Below, one piece after another: positions 51,501-60,500 of a stretch of DNA of 64,000 nt (positions within the stretch are counted from its first letter, which is position 1; each line of letters starts with the position of its first letter). The notes below the pieces were generated by a model that did no database searches, was not told where the DNA came from, and saw only the letters and a list, made by a program, of their open reading frames with translations. The stretch lies in assembly GCA_902560445.1 (NCBI GenBank), contig CACELO010000001.1, positions 1 to 64,000 of the forward strand, in the 5' to 3' direction. Source of the stretch: an uncultured Candidatus Poseidoniales archaeon. Its GTDB lineage: Archaea; Thermoplasmatota; Poseidoniia; Poseidoniales; Thalassarchaeaceae. Position numbers and translations under genes: made by a program.

Positions 51501-52356
51501 CCAATGAACCCGCAGTAAATCCGTCCGTAATTGCATGCATACCTATCCACAGATTAGAAGCCGCCACTCCTAGTGCTGCTAGATTCCCAGATTTTCTGTG
51601 TAATGCAAGACCATGGAGTAGCAAAGTAGCCATTAGAATCATCACTGCGACCCCTAACTCCCCTCCAATCGAGCCAGCAGTAGAACCAATTGCTAACAAA
51701 ACGAGAGTTGCCTGCGCAGCGATTGCATCGTGATCGTGCCGATAGGCAATGAATACGTTAAGCGCAACGAGCAATAACAATATAATCGCTAGAAGTTCCA
51801 CAGAAATTGGAAGGAAACCACCTAATTCCCAACGATTTAGCTCAATTGCAAGACCATAGAGTACTTTCATTGAAATTATGACCCAAGAAACACCAAGCAA
51901 ATGCAGATTCTTATCCGGAATCCATCGTTCACCTAGAGTGAATCCAGTAATCGCTAGAATTAGGAGCAACACCAGTGAAATCAACGGGGAGAAAGCTGTT
52001 CCCGCAACTACACTTAGGAGACTGAAGACGAATATCATAGACACCATAAGTGACCAATTTACACGGCGCTCGCCATCTTTTGCCATCGAGGTAACAATGT
52101 CATCTTCCGGAGCACTGGTCACTGTTCCGTCAGAAGATATTGCTCCAGCCTCTTCTCCAGAGGCTTCTTTGAATGGGTCAAATACATCCCCTAGAGCCTC
52201 ATCCACTTCTACAGTTTCATTTTCGTCGAAAGCAGATTGATTTGAATCAGGTACTTCCTCAGAATCTTCCCCTAAACCTAGGTCACCGATGTCGATGTTA
52301 GCGCCGATTTTGAATCGACGTTCGCGAATCACGCTGTCGTCCTTCTCATCGCTCAC
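48598..52356 (-). CDS. Giant multi-span membrane protein (1252 residues), function unknown
   Basis: A 1252-residue protein from GTG 52356; no ATG lies nearby. The first roughly 105 residues are acidic and soluble. The rest is a nearly continuous series of hydrophobic helices, by eye about 35, interrupted by a charged cytoplasmic loop near residues 810-850 (RLELQQKRKKRRELTATDDD). No known transporter signature, ATPase or glycosyltransferase motif is visible. The repeated pattern of paired short helices suggests internal duplication. It may be a transporter, a channel or a polymer-export scaffold; none of these is supported beyond topology. Confidence 0.7.
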   Translation of the reverse strand: MSDEKDDSVIRERRFKIGANIDIGDLGLGEDSEEVPDSNQSAFDENETVEVDEALGDVFDPFKEASGEEAGAISSDGTVTSAPEDDIVTSMAKDGERRVNWSLMVSMIFVFSLLSVVAGTAFSPLISLVLLLILAITGFTLGERWIPDKNLHLLGVSWVIISMKVLYGLAIELNRWELGGFLPISVELLAIILLLLVALNVFIAYRHDHDAIAAQATLVLLAIGSTAGSIGGELGVAVMILMATLLLHGLALHRKSGNLAALGVAASNLWIGMHAITDGFTAGSLVIEPLDTPLILFLLLMLVSGINSGMAARFAREDNWFSQGFKAAGLGQPGLWGVSISLGMVGALMAVASSREDSGYALGMVTFLAGAFGGSYLIVRGVERLRIAIPLMSGAILFSLLLIFGETTEAISLFDRYETFTIFAAILTGLVILRDQNRVTDRVLWVGSVGVLVLLVVLIPAQSEANGGDGGLVLLGLLTTLHIGTAILAIMRQAPSLAGATVLLPWTWVLLQEFVVESFRTVMIANGWGDPGNIIDLATTPFAVYLIISVALMLIVNLQLGKTGVNLAAGFLGITEVSASIRDSGVLQLWAIGLWLPMVTIVVMAHAGSFTAITLLAVVSVVSLSHLGAQFFGKRLGGPIALLGVIAVSAAVLGWRHGLDEIWIILLLIATASILYRGDPGNEPVFTNGMALMSLPLIIAISTKDPSRILDSTDSIPNIDLSLTSVTCTGLVMGFYLPRAEKMEKLLKPAAAALWLLMITIGLSIQLQNQTSTMAGIGLFVFSTLWLVARGEIRAELKTITQKEQLLAIAGQDNGKKLSLGAGQLDTYDPKRLELQQKRKKRRELTATDDDSELYTTDVSHRPTIVLLVLFLVLGSVIVWGLLFSSSPLILLSTGIFATVLVAIARLRTKQLDLDLPTVMGIEMPIAYAIIGLIIALISGHLGPGASNRELLDLAVVTILILQFVIISLYQRDNLLDRIPIAIDWFVLPLVLGRIAGALLVESLPFPFTVNPFDGGLIGWQIPWLLLEALLILTIVIDLMIDQRRSSVGRDTHLSSSGRGLRALGYVMISWGPAGILAVANAIYTGRKHRQVEAVGLAIICLPLALFSMGTLIPQFIEYLDWIMLAGGFVMLGLVAASVPMRNGHWTMMAAIDSHVLMFAGLILVNMWIIYPIALFAISTTLWVVGIFHLRRVLRIWGFVDLILGIAASLLMLGAASSINAIGLFLLLTVVGAELALVTWLGQRHQEALLQD

Positions 52357-52487
52357 GCGCTCGCGAGGAACGGCATTCTACGATAATCGCATCCCCATCA
52401 AGGGTTAGTTGAATCCCAATATCCTAGAGAAATCCTCTCAGCGGCTTATCCGTAATGGTTGAAAGGTAAACATCTGAGCCGTGATAC

Positions 52488-54104
52488 ATGGAGAGCACCT
52501 CGCGCTCGTCCACAACCACCGCCTCGATAACCCCTTTGTCTTCGCACGGATTGAATCCTAGCGGCTCAGTACATTGGAATCTGTCTTCCGATGAATTACA
52601 GGGAAGGGCAGTACAGGGCGGTGAAGCAGAGATGACTGCGCACGGTGTTTTACTTGCAACCACCGGAGAACGAACTGGGCGTTCACCAAATGACCGATTC
52701 ATAGTCGACGAACCAGGATATGCAGATCATGTTTGGTGGGGTAAGGTGAATCGTCCCACAAGTCGCTGGGTGTTTGAGAATCTTCTCAAGAAGGTGCAAT
52801 CACACCTTAACTCTGCAGACCAATTATTTGTCAAAGATGCGCATTGTGGCGCAGACACAAACTACGCAATGCCAGTACGTCTAGTTACAGAGAAGGCCTG
52901 GCACGCTGCATTCTTCCACAATATGTTCATTCGTAGTGAACTCTCTCAATTGAGCGAACACATTCCTGAATACACAATTCTACACGCTCCGGACTTACTT
53001 GCTGACCCCGAATTTGATGGAGTAAATTCAGGTGTCTTCGTGATATTAGCCTTAGATAGAGGTTTGGTAATTATCGGTGGAACTCATTATGCGGGAGAAA
53101 TCAAGAAAGCCATCTTCACAATAATGAATCATATTCTCCCAGAAAGAGGTATCATGCCAATGCATTGCTCGGCAAATACAGATGGTGATGATTCTGCCCT
53201 TTTCTTTGGATTATCCGGAACCGGAAAGACGACTCTTTCCGCAGATCCTCACAGGGCATTAGTCGGCGATGACGAACATGGTTGGTCAGATGATGGTGTA
53301 TTCAATTTCGAAGGAGGATGCTATGCAAAATTAATCGGTCTATCCAAGGAAGACGAACCAGAAATCTATGCTACAACTCGCATGCCCGGAACTATCTTAG
53401 AGAATGTAATCCTAGATTCAAATGGAGTTCCAGATTTTGATGATGGAACTCTTACTCAGAACACCCGAGCTTCCTATCCAATTGAAGCCATAGAAAATAG
53501 AACCGAAGATTCTACTGCAGGCCATCCAAAGAACGTGGTTTTCCTGACTTGCGATGCCTTCGGAGTACTACCTCCTCTTTCTCGGTTGACCCCAGATCAA
53601 GCCGCTTATCACTTCATGTCAGGTTATACAGCAAAGGTTGCTGGAACCGAAATTGGAGTAACTGAGCCTCAGGCAACATTCTCCACTTGTTTTGGTGCCC
53701 CATTTATGCCCCGTCATCCGAGCGTTTACGCTGATTTGTTATCGCAGAAGATTAGCGAGCAAAATGCTAATTGTTGGCTCATAAATACTGGATGGGTGGC
53801 CGGTGGATATGGCGAGTCCAATCGGATTAAAATTCGCTGGACACGTACGCTGTTAAATGCAGCACTGCGCGGTGACTTGGAAGAAGTAATCTTTGTACAA
53901 GATGAGCGTTTTGGCTTCTCAGTACCCCTAGAATGCGAGGGCGTCCCAAGTGAAATTCTACAACCTCGAGAGACATGGTCTGATAAGCAAAGATATGATA
54001 ATGTGGCAAACCTTCTAGCACAAATGTTTACCGAAAATTTCCAACAGTATGAAGATGGATGTAGTAAGGAAGTACTAGCCTCATCTCCAAAGGTCCTACT
54101 TTGA
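52488..54104 (+). CDS. pckA: Phosphoenolpyruvate carboxykinase (ATP)
   Basis: A 538-residue enzyme making PEP from oxaloacetate and ATP in gluconeogenesis. Motifs in order: GERTGRSPNDRFIVDEP, FVKDAHCGAD, GTHYAGEIKKAIFTIMNH (metal-binding Lys and His), FFGLSGTGKTTLSADPHR (P-loop, near residue 240), GDDEHGWSDDGVFNFEGGCYAK and NTGWVAGGYG. This is the ATP-dependent type typical of bacteria and plants, rather than the GTP-type known in other archaea. The family length is about 530-540. It is divergent from the giant membrane protein and followed by the second TSP3-like surface protein. Confidence 0.96.
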   Translation: MESTSRSSTTTASITPLSSHGLNPSGSVHWNLSSDELQGRAVQGGEAEMTAHGVLLATTGERTGRSPNDRFIVDEPGYADHVWWGKVNRPTSRWVFENLLKKVQSHLNSADQLFVKDAHCGADTNYAMPVRLVTEKAWHAAFFHNMFIRSELSQLSEHIPEYTILHAPDLLADPEFDGVNSGVFVILALDRGLVIIGGTHYAGEIKKAIFTIMNHILPERGIMPMHCSANTDGDDSALFFGLSGTGKTTLSADPHRALVGDDEHGWSDDGVFNFEGGCYAKLIGLSKEDEPEIYATTRMPGTILENVILDSNGVPDFDDGTLTQNTRASYPIEAIENRTEDSTAGHPKNVVFLTCDAFGVLPPLSRLTPDQAAYHFMSGYTAKVAGTEIGVTEPQATFSTCFGAPFMPRHPSVYADLLSQKISEQNANCWLINTGWVAGGYGESNRIKIRWTRTLLNAALRGDLEEVIFVQDERFGFSVPLECEGVPSEILQPRETWSDKQRYDNVANLLAQMFTENFQQYEDGCSKEVLASSPKVLL

Positions 54105-54169
54105 TTCTTGTAGAATGGAAGTGACTCTACATTGGAGAAGGTAAAATACGAGAGAATTTCTTGCCGGTC

Positions 54170-56773
54170 ATGCGTAAAATACCCGCCATGGTAACAGTGA
54201 GCATTCTACTGTTGATGTCACTTTCTTCTGCGATTGAACAAACAAGAGAACTAAACTCAGATTCAATACAAATGAGAAGCGGAAATAATGTTCCATCTCC
54301 CTTGCATCTTGTTGATGATTCGTTGTATGCCGAGACTGTAAATGGAATGGATTACGATAATTCTGGAAATCTGTATTATGGTGGCTCATTATGTGGTCGT
54401 TCAAGTACTGAAGTAAGTTCTAATTTTGAGTGTGAATTAACCTCGCAATCTGGAACCGAAACTACACTGAGTTTCACTCCATCGTATGTTGCGGTAATGG
54501 ATAATGAAGGAATCAGAATCGCAGCTCATTTCTTTCACAGTGGTTACGGTGATAGAATCGATGAGATAATTGTTCTAGAGAATGGTGATATCCTCGTAGC
54601 CGGTGGTTTTTGTTGGCTTTCGAACGAATGTTATTTTCAAGGTGACAATATGCTGCTTGAGGCACCTGGAAGAAACTTGGATGCATTTGTGTTCAGAATG
54701 ACTCCTTCAGGAGAGGTCATCTGGTCTCGAGCATTTTGGTCAGCTGGAAATGATTTAATTCATAGCTTAGATGAGGGTCCAAATGGTGAAATATATGTTC
54801 AAGGAACATTTTGCGCAGATTATACTAGCCAATGTAGATTGAATTCAGTTGAGGGGGTTCAAGGCCCGCTCACTAAAGGCGGTGCAGATATTTTTATTGG
54901 TAAATTAACCTCTGACGGTTCTTTGGTTTGGATCAATACACTTGGGAGCTCTACAAACGATCATACTCTTGGAGGAGGTTATTGGTCTCTGCAGCAGATG
55001 GGGATTGTCGCAACATCTGATGGTGGCGTCTTAGCCTCCGGTTCAGTTTGTCATGATAGCACATTTTTAGATACCTGCTCATTCCGACTGTCCCCCGATG
55101 ACGTAATCACCAGTCAGGATGGTTTCGTGGCAAAATATTCTGCCAATGGGACTTACCAATGGTACGAAAAAATCGGAGGGGCCGGAGTTGATTATGTTCA
55201 AGTCATGGTACCACTAGATGATAACAGGGTACTTGTAGGTGGCAACCATTATTCTAGCAACTTCACAGTTACAGGATATTGGGTAAATAACTCAGGTAGT
55301 TCAGATGCTTGGTGGGCTATCTTGAACCATGAGAACCAGGAATGGGAGGGCCTTTGGGATTCTGATGAAACCGGAGATGCTTACATCCATTCAGCGTCTG
55401 TAGGTTCAAATGGTGAAATTATAGTTGCAGGTTCCGGTTGTTGGCAAATCACACCTTGTACAATCGAAGTTGCTGGGAAAACACACGATGGCCGTTCTTA
55501 CGGAATCGGTTGGGCATTGAAGGTTGATGATCAAGCAAACAGCGATTGGATTCGAGGAGTATACTCCACAACTAGGTCTGCTTCTCCAGTATCTCAAGTA
55601 TTGCAAAATGACTTTGGCGACATAGCAATGTCGATACCAAATTGTTACAGTGAAGATAATGAGAATGACTGTAGTATCACAATGGGGGGACATACTTTCA
55701 ACTCAGTTGAAAATGCCACCCTGATCCGAGTAATGATTCTAGATTTTGATAGAGATGGAGTAGTCAACGAATTGGACAACTGTCCTGCAGGAGATGAAGG
55801 TTGGACAAGTGATGCCTCTAACGATAATGACTTAGATGGCTGCAACGACATCACGGAAGACTTGGATGACGACAATGACGGTTGGTTAGATTCGGAAGAA
55901 ATTGCTTGCTCTCATTCACCAATAGATCCAACCTCAATGCCAACCGATAATGATGGTGATAATATCTGTAATAATCTCGACAATGATGATGATGATGACG
56001 GCTATCTTGACGTCGAAGACGCATTTCCTTACAACTCCGAAGAATGGGTAGACAATGATATGGATGGCATCGGAGATAATCAGGATGATGATGACGATAA
56101 TGATGATTGGAAAGATTATCAAGACGCCTTCTCGAATGAAGCATGCGCCTACATTGATTCGGATGGAGATGGTCGACCGGATTCTTTTGTGGTTCCAAAT
56201 TGCCCTACTTCTTTAGAGGAAGATATCGATGATGACGGAGATGGAGTAGAGGATATTGTAGATGCTTGGCCATTGGATCCAGCAATGGGTTTGGATACAG
56301 ATGGAGATGGCCTACCGGACAGGCACAAATCTGGGTTAACCGGTTCAATACAGGAAGATACAGATGACGATAATGATGGATACCTGGACACGGAAGACGA
56401 CTTCCCACTTGACGCTAATCGCTGGTTAGACACAGACGGTGATGGAATTGACGATTCAATAGATCCCGACAGAGATGGCGATGATTGGAGCGATTTGGAC
56501 GAAGAGAAATGTGGAACAGACTCAATGGATGGTGAAGATTGGCCGACAGATTCGGACAATGACGGAATCTGTGATGTGATGGATAAGCAAGGAATCACAG
56601 AACTATTTTCAGGTGGAATTGGAATCGCCTTCGTAATTTGTTTCTTACTGATTCTAGGTGCAATTGCCTATTCTAGAAACGAATCCTCCCTAATGGAATC
56701 AGAATATCAGATCCCTCCTCCTCCATCACTAGAAGAGGTATTGGAAGTAGAAGTCGAGGAAGATTCTGATTAG
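54170..56773 (+). CDS. Secreted, membrane-anchored protein with beta-propeller and TSP3-like repeats
   Basis: An 867-residue protein from ATG 54170; a TTG at 54161 would add three residues before a signal peptide (MRKIPAMVTVSILLLMSLSS). Residues 45-520 contain recurring strands such as GDILVAGGFCW, DGGVLASGSVCH and GEIIVAGSGCW, each ending with Cys, which suggests a propeller with disulfide-stabilised blades. Residues 525-800 hold DxDxDGxxD repeats (for example DTDGDGIDDSID) like the protein at 929. A membrane helix (GIGIAFVICFLLILGAIAY) and an acidic tail end the protein. It is likely a surface binding protein; the ligand is unknown. Confidence 0.82.
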   Translation: MRKIPAMVTVSILLLMSLSSAIEQTRELNSDSIQMRSGNNVPSPLHLVDDSLYAETVNGMDYDNSGNLYYGGSLCGRSSTEVSSNFECELTSQSGTETTLSFTPSYVAVMDNEGIRIAAHFFHSGYGDRIDEIIVLENGDILVAGGFCWLSNECYFQGDNMLLEAPGRNLDAFVFRMTPSGEVIWSRAFWSAGNDLIHSLDEGPNGEIYVQGTFCADYTSQCRLNSVEGVQGPLTKGGADIFIGKLTSDGSLVWINTLGSSTNDHTLGGGYWSLQQMGIVATSDGGVLASGSVCHDSTFLDTCSFRLSPDDVITSQDGFVAKYSANGTYQWYEKIGGAGVDYVQVMVPLDDNRVLVGGNHYSSNFTVTGYWVNNSGSSDAWWAILNHENQEWEGLWDSDETGDAYIHSASVGSNGEIIVAGSGCWQITPCTIEVAGKTHDGRSYGIGWALKVDDQANSDWIRGVYSTTRSASPVSQVLQNDFGDIAMSIPNCYSEDNENDCSITMGGHTFNSVENATLIRVMILDFDRDGVVNELDNCPAGDEGWTSDASNDNDLDGCNDITEDLDDDNDGWLDSEEIACSHSPIDPTSMPTDNDGDNICNNLDNDDDDDGYLDVEDAFPYNSEEWVDNDMDGIGDNQDDDDDNDDWKDYQDAFSNEACAYIDSDGDGRPDSFVVPNCPTSLEEDIDDDGDGVEDIVDAWPLDPAMGLDTDGDGLPDRHKSGLTGSIQEDTDDDNDGYLDTEDDFPLDANRWLDTDGDGIDDSIDPDRDGDDWSDLDEEKCGTDSMDGEDWPTDSDNDGICDVMDKQGITELFSGGIGIAFVICFLLILGAIAYSRNESSLMESEYQIPPPPSLEEVLEVEVEEDSD

Positions 56774-56819
56774 AACGGCAAACCATTTCTGTTAAATCAG
56801 GAATTGATTTGATTCAATC

Positions 56820-57590
56820 GTGCGCTTCAACCCAGTTGTGATATTGGCGGTACTCTTGTTGTCATATTCGACGGTTGGATGCCTCTCGAATTCGAAAGAA
56901 AATAGCGGTATTGAAATGGTGGTAAATTATGATTCAACAAATGGCACGATTGTTGAAACATATATCGACGGAGAGTTAGAATCCATATCGAACATCATCC
57001 TGGATTTCGATTTTTCAAAAACAATATCGGAGTACCAGCTAGTCAATTTTGGAATTGACCCCAATGATGGTCGAAGCCCGATAGTTGTAGCCCCAGACTC
57101 ATCACAAACGGTCTCGGTTGAATTCTCTGAACACGGAATATACTATCTAGAGGCATTTACTATTGATGAGATGGGAGCAAGAGAGAACCTGACAATTATT
57201 GTAAGAATCGAACTCAATATCGAATGGAATGAGGATACAACGAATGAGCCAAATTCACTTGAAATTGATTCTATACCCAAGAATGGGGGACTATATCCTT
57301 CGATGATAATCATAGACTCAGACGTAGAAAATCCAGAGCTGATAGAGAATGTGGGAGGCGGCAGAGAGGTGGAAATAACTTGGCGCCTTTTCGACGAAGC
57401 GGATGATGCTTGCTTGATTCGTCCAACCACTGTTGACGAGGGGGAAATCGCAAATTGGAAGGTACATCACAGAATAACAAACGAAGTTCATGACCTAAGA
57501 ATTAGTTATGATAGTGGCCAAGATTACATAGACATCGATCATTCGATATCAATTCTATATGAGAAAGTCGAATCTCCACCAAATCCTTGA
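56820..57590 (+). CDS. Predicted lipoprotein of unknown function
   Basis: A 256-residue protein from GTG 56820. The signal peptide (VVILAVLLLSYSTVGC) ends in a lipobox with Cys21, so a lipid-anchored surface protein is expected. The body has Ig-like or cadherin-like beta-strand patterns (FSEHGIYYLEAFTIDEMG) with acidic residues but no catalytic motif. It follows the TSP3-like surface protein by 46 bp in the same direction and may be its partner. Confidence 0.7.
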   Translation: MRFNPVVILAVLLLSYSTVGCLSNSKENSGIEMVVNYDSTNGTIVETYIDGELESISNIILDFDFSKTISEYQLVNFGIDPNDGRSPIVVAPDSSQTVSVEFSEHGIYYLEAFTIDEMGARENLTIIVRIELNIEWNEDTTNEPNSLEIDSIPKNGGLYPSMIIIDSDVENPELIENVGGGREVEITWRLFDEADDACLIRPTTVDEGEIANWKVHHRITNEVHDLRISYDSGQDYIDIDHSISILYEKVESPPNP

Positions 57591-57616
57591 GATAAAGATG
57601 GGTGTGGCCAATCAAA

Positions 57617-58546
57617 ATGTCTTCCGAACTTCATGTCGTAACGGGAGCCTTCGGTTATAGCGGCAGATGGATAGCTAAGCAACTCCTCTCTGAAGGCAAA
57701 CTGGTTCGCACCCTCACAAATGCCACCGCTCGAGATGACCCATTCGAAGGCGCTGTAGAAGTCCACCGATTGAATTTCGATGATTACGAATCTTTAGTCG
57801 AGTCTCTGAGAGGTGCAGATGTACTCTACAATACATATTGGGTGCGGTACAACGACAATCAGCGGAACTTTGACCACGGAATTGCTGTTGGAAATTGTAA
57901 GAAATTGTTCGATGCTGCCACCGAAGCAGGAGTTAGAAGAGTAGTCCATTTCAGTGTCGCAAAACCTGACCAAGCCCCTGGTTGGACTTACTTTTCAGGT
58001 AAGGTGGAGACTGAGAGATTGCTCAGGGAATCCGGACAATCCTATGCAATCGTCCGCCCAACGGTATTCTTTGGCGGTGGCCGGAATGTTCTGATCAACA
58101 ATATCGCGTGGATAATGAGAAAATTTCCAATATTCGGTGTCTTTGGTTTTGGTAAGTATCCAATCCAGCCAGTGCATATTCGCGATGTAGCAAGGGTGTC
58201 GATTGAACTTGGAGCAATTGATGAAAACCTAACTCGAGACATTGCCGGTCCTGAGAGATTTACCTACAGGGAATTTGTATCCTTGATAGGAAAGAGTATG
58301 CGAGTAAGGAGATTGATTATTCCAATCCCGCCAATAATCGGTTGGTTAGCAGGACAATTGATGGGAATATTCCTTCGCGACCGAGTAATTACCAGAGCAG
58401 AAATTCGCGGATTGATGAACGGCTTGGTAGCATCTGAGGAAGAGCCATTAGGAGACATTACATTCAGTCAGTGGATTGCAAAAAATGGCTCAGATTTGGG
58501 CCGAGAATATCAGAACGATTTGCAAGAAAGAAGGTATAAAAAATAA
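57617..58546 (+). CDS. NmrA/NDUFA9-like NAD(P)-binding oxidoreductase
   Basis: A 309-residue protein from ATG 57617; a GTG at 57602 is the alternative. The N-terminal dinucleotide motif is VVTGAFGYSGRWIAKQLL (GxxGxxG). It continues with VRTLTNATAR, LNFDDYESLVESLRGADVLYNTYWV, a VVHFSVAKPD strand and YAIVRPTVFFGGG. The classical short-chain Tyr-x-x-x-Lys pair is not in the usual position, as in the atypical SDR group that includes NmrA-like regulators and complex I NDUFA9. The substrate is unknown. A hydrophobic C-terminal segment (IIGWLAGQLMGIF) may dock at the membrane. Confidence 0.78.
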   Translation: MSSELHVVTGAFGYSGRWIAKQLLSEGKLVRTLTNATARDDPFEGAVEVHRLNFDDYESLVESLRGADVLYNTYWVRYNDNQRNFDHGIAVGNCKKLFDAATEAGVRRVVHFSVAKPDQAPGWTYFSGKVETERLLRESGQSYAIVRPTVFFGGGRNVLINNIAWIMRKFPIFGVFGFGKYPIQPVHIRDVARVSIELGAIDENLTRDIAGPERFTYREFVSLIGKSMRVRRLIIPIPPIIGWLAGQLMGIFLRDRVITRAEIRGLMNGLVASEEEPLGDITFSQWIAKNGSDLGREYQNDLQERRYKK

Positions 58547-58612
58547 TTACAAAAAACCGCAGTGGAAATCATCCCACAACGGTAATATAAGAACCAAAAG
58601 TAATATCAAAAT

Positions 58613-58936
58613 ATGCCCAAATACATGTTTTCAGGGAGCTATACTAGTGAAGGCGTGGCTGGACTACTGGCAGAAGGTGGAACAGCTCGAAGAGATGAGG
58701 CCGCAAGGATTGCAGAAATGCTTGGCGGAACTCTAGAAACGTACTACTGGTGCTATGGAGATACAGACTTCATGTGCATCATGGACGTTCCAGATAGCGC
58801 AAAAATCGCTAAACTATCGCTTCATATCGGAGCCTCTGGTACCTTCAGTGGAAAGTTAACCCCTCTGATCTCAGTGGAAGAGATGGACGATATCTGCAAT
58901 GCAGACATCGGAGATTTCAGACTACCAGGTCAGTAG
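58613..58936 (+). CDS. GYD domain protein
   Basis: A 107-residue protein with the outline YMFSGSYTSEGVAGLLAEGG, ETYYWCYGDTDFMCIMDVPD and a GYD-like core (YGDTDF in place of Gly-Tyr-Asp). GYD proteins are small, dimeric ferredoxin-fold proteins with no known enzymatic role. The 66-bp AT-rich gap before it contains AATATAA, which could be a promoter. A 40-residue membrane ORF follows after 5 bp. Confidence 0.8.
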   Translation: MPKYMFSGSYTSEGVAGLLAEGGTARRDEAARIAEMLGGTLETYYWCYGDTDFMCIMDVPDSAKIAKLSLHIGASGTFSGKLTPLISVEEMDDICNADIGDFRLPGQ

Positions 58937-58941
58937 ATTAG

Positions 58942-59064
58942 ATGCTAGAAGAGATTGTGGCAATTGCCGCCATTTTGCTAATAATTCCGGGCTGGGCCGT
59001 AGGCTTAGTGGCGATAATAGCCTACCTTTGGAGATTATTCTATAAACGAAAGAAAGCTGAATGA
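58942..59064 (+). CDS. 40-residue single-span membrane microprotein
   Basis: A short ORF, MLEEIVAIAAILLIIPGW followed by AVGLVAIIAYLWRLF and a basic end KRKKAE. It would form one long membrane helix with a positive cytoplasmic end. It starts 5 bp after the GYD gene stop, a spacing usual for a co-transcribed gene. No homolog is recognised, but the clean helix and charge pattern make a real protein more likely than chance. Confidence 0.55.
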   Translation: MLEEIVAIAAILLIIPGWAVGLVAIIAYLWRLFYKRKKAE

Positions 59065-59116
59065 AGCCACTATGACTTCAAGCTATTCCCTACCCTCAGG
59101 CTATTGTACTTGAGGT

Positions 59117-59980
59117 CTACAAGAAATTCATTACTATCTCTGCAACCTTTTCATCTCTCAAGATCCTCCTGTGCCCAAGCCCTTCAGTCAGATGTAATGT
59201 AGAATTTTTCATGTCACTATGCAAATTGAGTGCAATTTCTTTCATCGCCTCCTTGTCATCCTCGCAATGAACAATCAGCGCCTCCGTCTCGATTCTTTCA
59301 GAGAATCGGTCTAAACCAAACTCCCCAGGGCTGGCACCGTATAGTGACTCAGCGAGGTCAAACAACCTATCTGCATAGTATTCCTCATCCAATCCAAAAA
59401 GGCCGACGAAGGTCTTGAACATCGGTTTGATTTCATAGACTCCCGGAGATATTAGAACTAATTTCTCAAAGTTATCTCCTAGCCTTACTGCGTTGAGCGC
59501 TGCTACACCCCCAAACGAGTGGCAGACAATTCCATGATAAGGCCCTCTAGATTTCGTAATCTCAGATATCAAATCTGTAATTTCTGGTAGGTTTGTGGTG
59601 CTCCTAGTTGACCGTCCATGACCCGGAAGATCAAAAGCTGTGATATCATAACCGTTATCAGAAAGTAATTCGATTATTCTGAAGAATTGGCTTGATCTCC
59701 CATTCCACCCATGTACAAAGAGGAGCTTATGGCCATCATTTGGAATCCGATAAAGCATAATTTCCTTACTCGTAGATTTCGCCTGTATTTTTTCCCGTTC
59801 GGTCTGTTTGTAAAACTCAGCCTCTCTAGAGGGGGTCTTGAATTTGATTGGCCCACAGAAAATTCTCCAGAGGAAACGAGTTGCTAGATTCTTAGAACAA
59901 TAATCTAATATTCTTGCAAAAGAAGTCAGAAACCAAGGTAACTTGTAATGTGCAGCTACTGATACCTTTCTTGGCTCCAT
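59117..59980 (-). CDS. Alpha/beta hydrolase
   Basis: A 287-residue protein from ATG 59980; a TTG start at 60019 would add 13 residues. The oxyanion stretch KLLFVHGWNGRSSQFF and DLPGHGRST precede the nucleophile elbow CHSFGG (Ser near residue 145). The acid is in IVHCEDDKE and the catalytic His in EGLGHRRIL. The first about 60 residues form a hydrophobic/basic N-terminal helix (FARILDYCSKNLATRFLW) that may associate with the membrane. The substrate is unknown (ester or lipid). It lies convergent with the GYD gene cluster. Confidence 0.85.
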   Translation of the reverse strand: MEPRKVSVAAHYKLPWFLTSFARILDYCSKNLATRFLWRIFCGPIKFKTPSREAEFYKQTEREKIQAKSTSKEIMLYRIPNDGHKLLFVHGWNGRSSQFFRIIELLSDNGYDITAFDLPGHGRSTRSTTNLPEITDLISEITKSRGPYHGIVCHSFGGVAALNAVRLGDNFEKLVLISPGVYEIKPMFKTFVGLFGLDEEYYADRLFDLAESLYGASPGEFGLDRFSERIETEALIVHCEDDKEAMKEIALNLHSDMKNSTLHLTEGLGHRRILRDEKVAEIVMNFL

Positions 59981-60130
59981 GAAAGTAAATGATGAGATTG
60001 GTATATGATTTATACTCAATGAATATCACACGAATCATAGGGTATGCGTTGTAATGTAAGTGTTGTATAGGGTTCCCTTGTGATAAGTAAGCACCTCAAA
60101 ATTTATCCATATCTAATCGATACACCCTCC

Positions 60131-60472
60131 ATGGTCGAGGACCCAATACCAAAAAAACCGTCTGCAGTATTAGGCTGGCTTGGAATTTTGGTAATTATCG
60201 TGGGGTTCTTTGTTTACGTCAGCAGTATTAGTTGGACAGGCTGGTTCGTTCCAATTGTCCCTAAATGGGCTGACTACATGTGCTATTCTTCTTTATTTCT
60301 TGGGACGGGCTTAATGATCTGGTATCTCGCTCTTCAACATAGATACCAAGAAGCTATTGAATCCCATAATGGGAAAAAAAAATGGAAATGGTGGCAGATT
60401 ATTTTGGGTTTCCTTGCAATGGATGTTGTATTAGGGATTTTTCTACTATTGTATAATTCATTGACAAATTAA
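60131..60472 (+). CDS. Small three-span membrane protein, unknown
   Basis: A 113-residue protein from ATG 60131; a GTG at 60080 would add 17 residues. Three hydrophobic segments are seen: LGWLGILVIIVGFFVYV, YSSLFLGTGLMIWYLAL and WQIILGFLAMDVVLGIFLLL. Loops are charged (HNGKKKWK). No family is recognised. It lies divergent from the hydrolase gene and precedes another small membrane ORF. Confidence 0.6.
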   Translation: MVEDPIPKKPSAVLGWLGILVIIVGFFVYVSSISWTGWFVPIVPKWADYMCYSSLFLGTGLMIWYLALQHRYQEAIESHNGKKKWKWWQIILGFLAMDVVLGIFLLLYNSLTN

Positions 60473-60500
60473 CCATAAACCAGAGTCCTTTCTTCTGGCC

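Noticed and set aside
55851-56598. Minus-strand frames opposite the second repeat array
   Set aside because: The same artefact: His/Arg- or Ser/Pro-rich translations of Asp-codon repeats.
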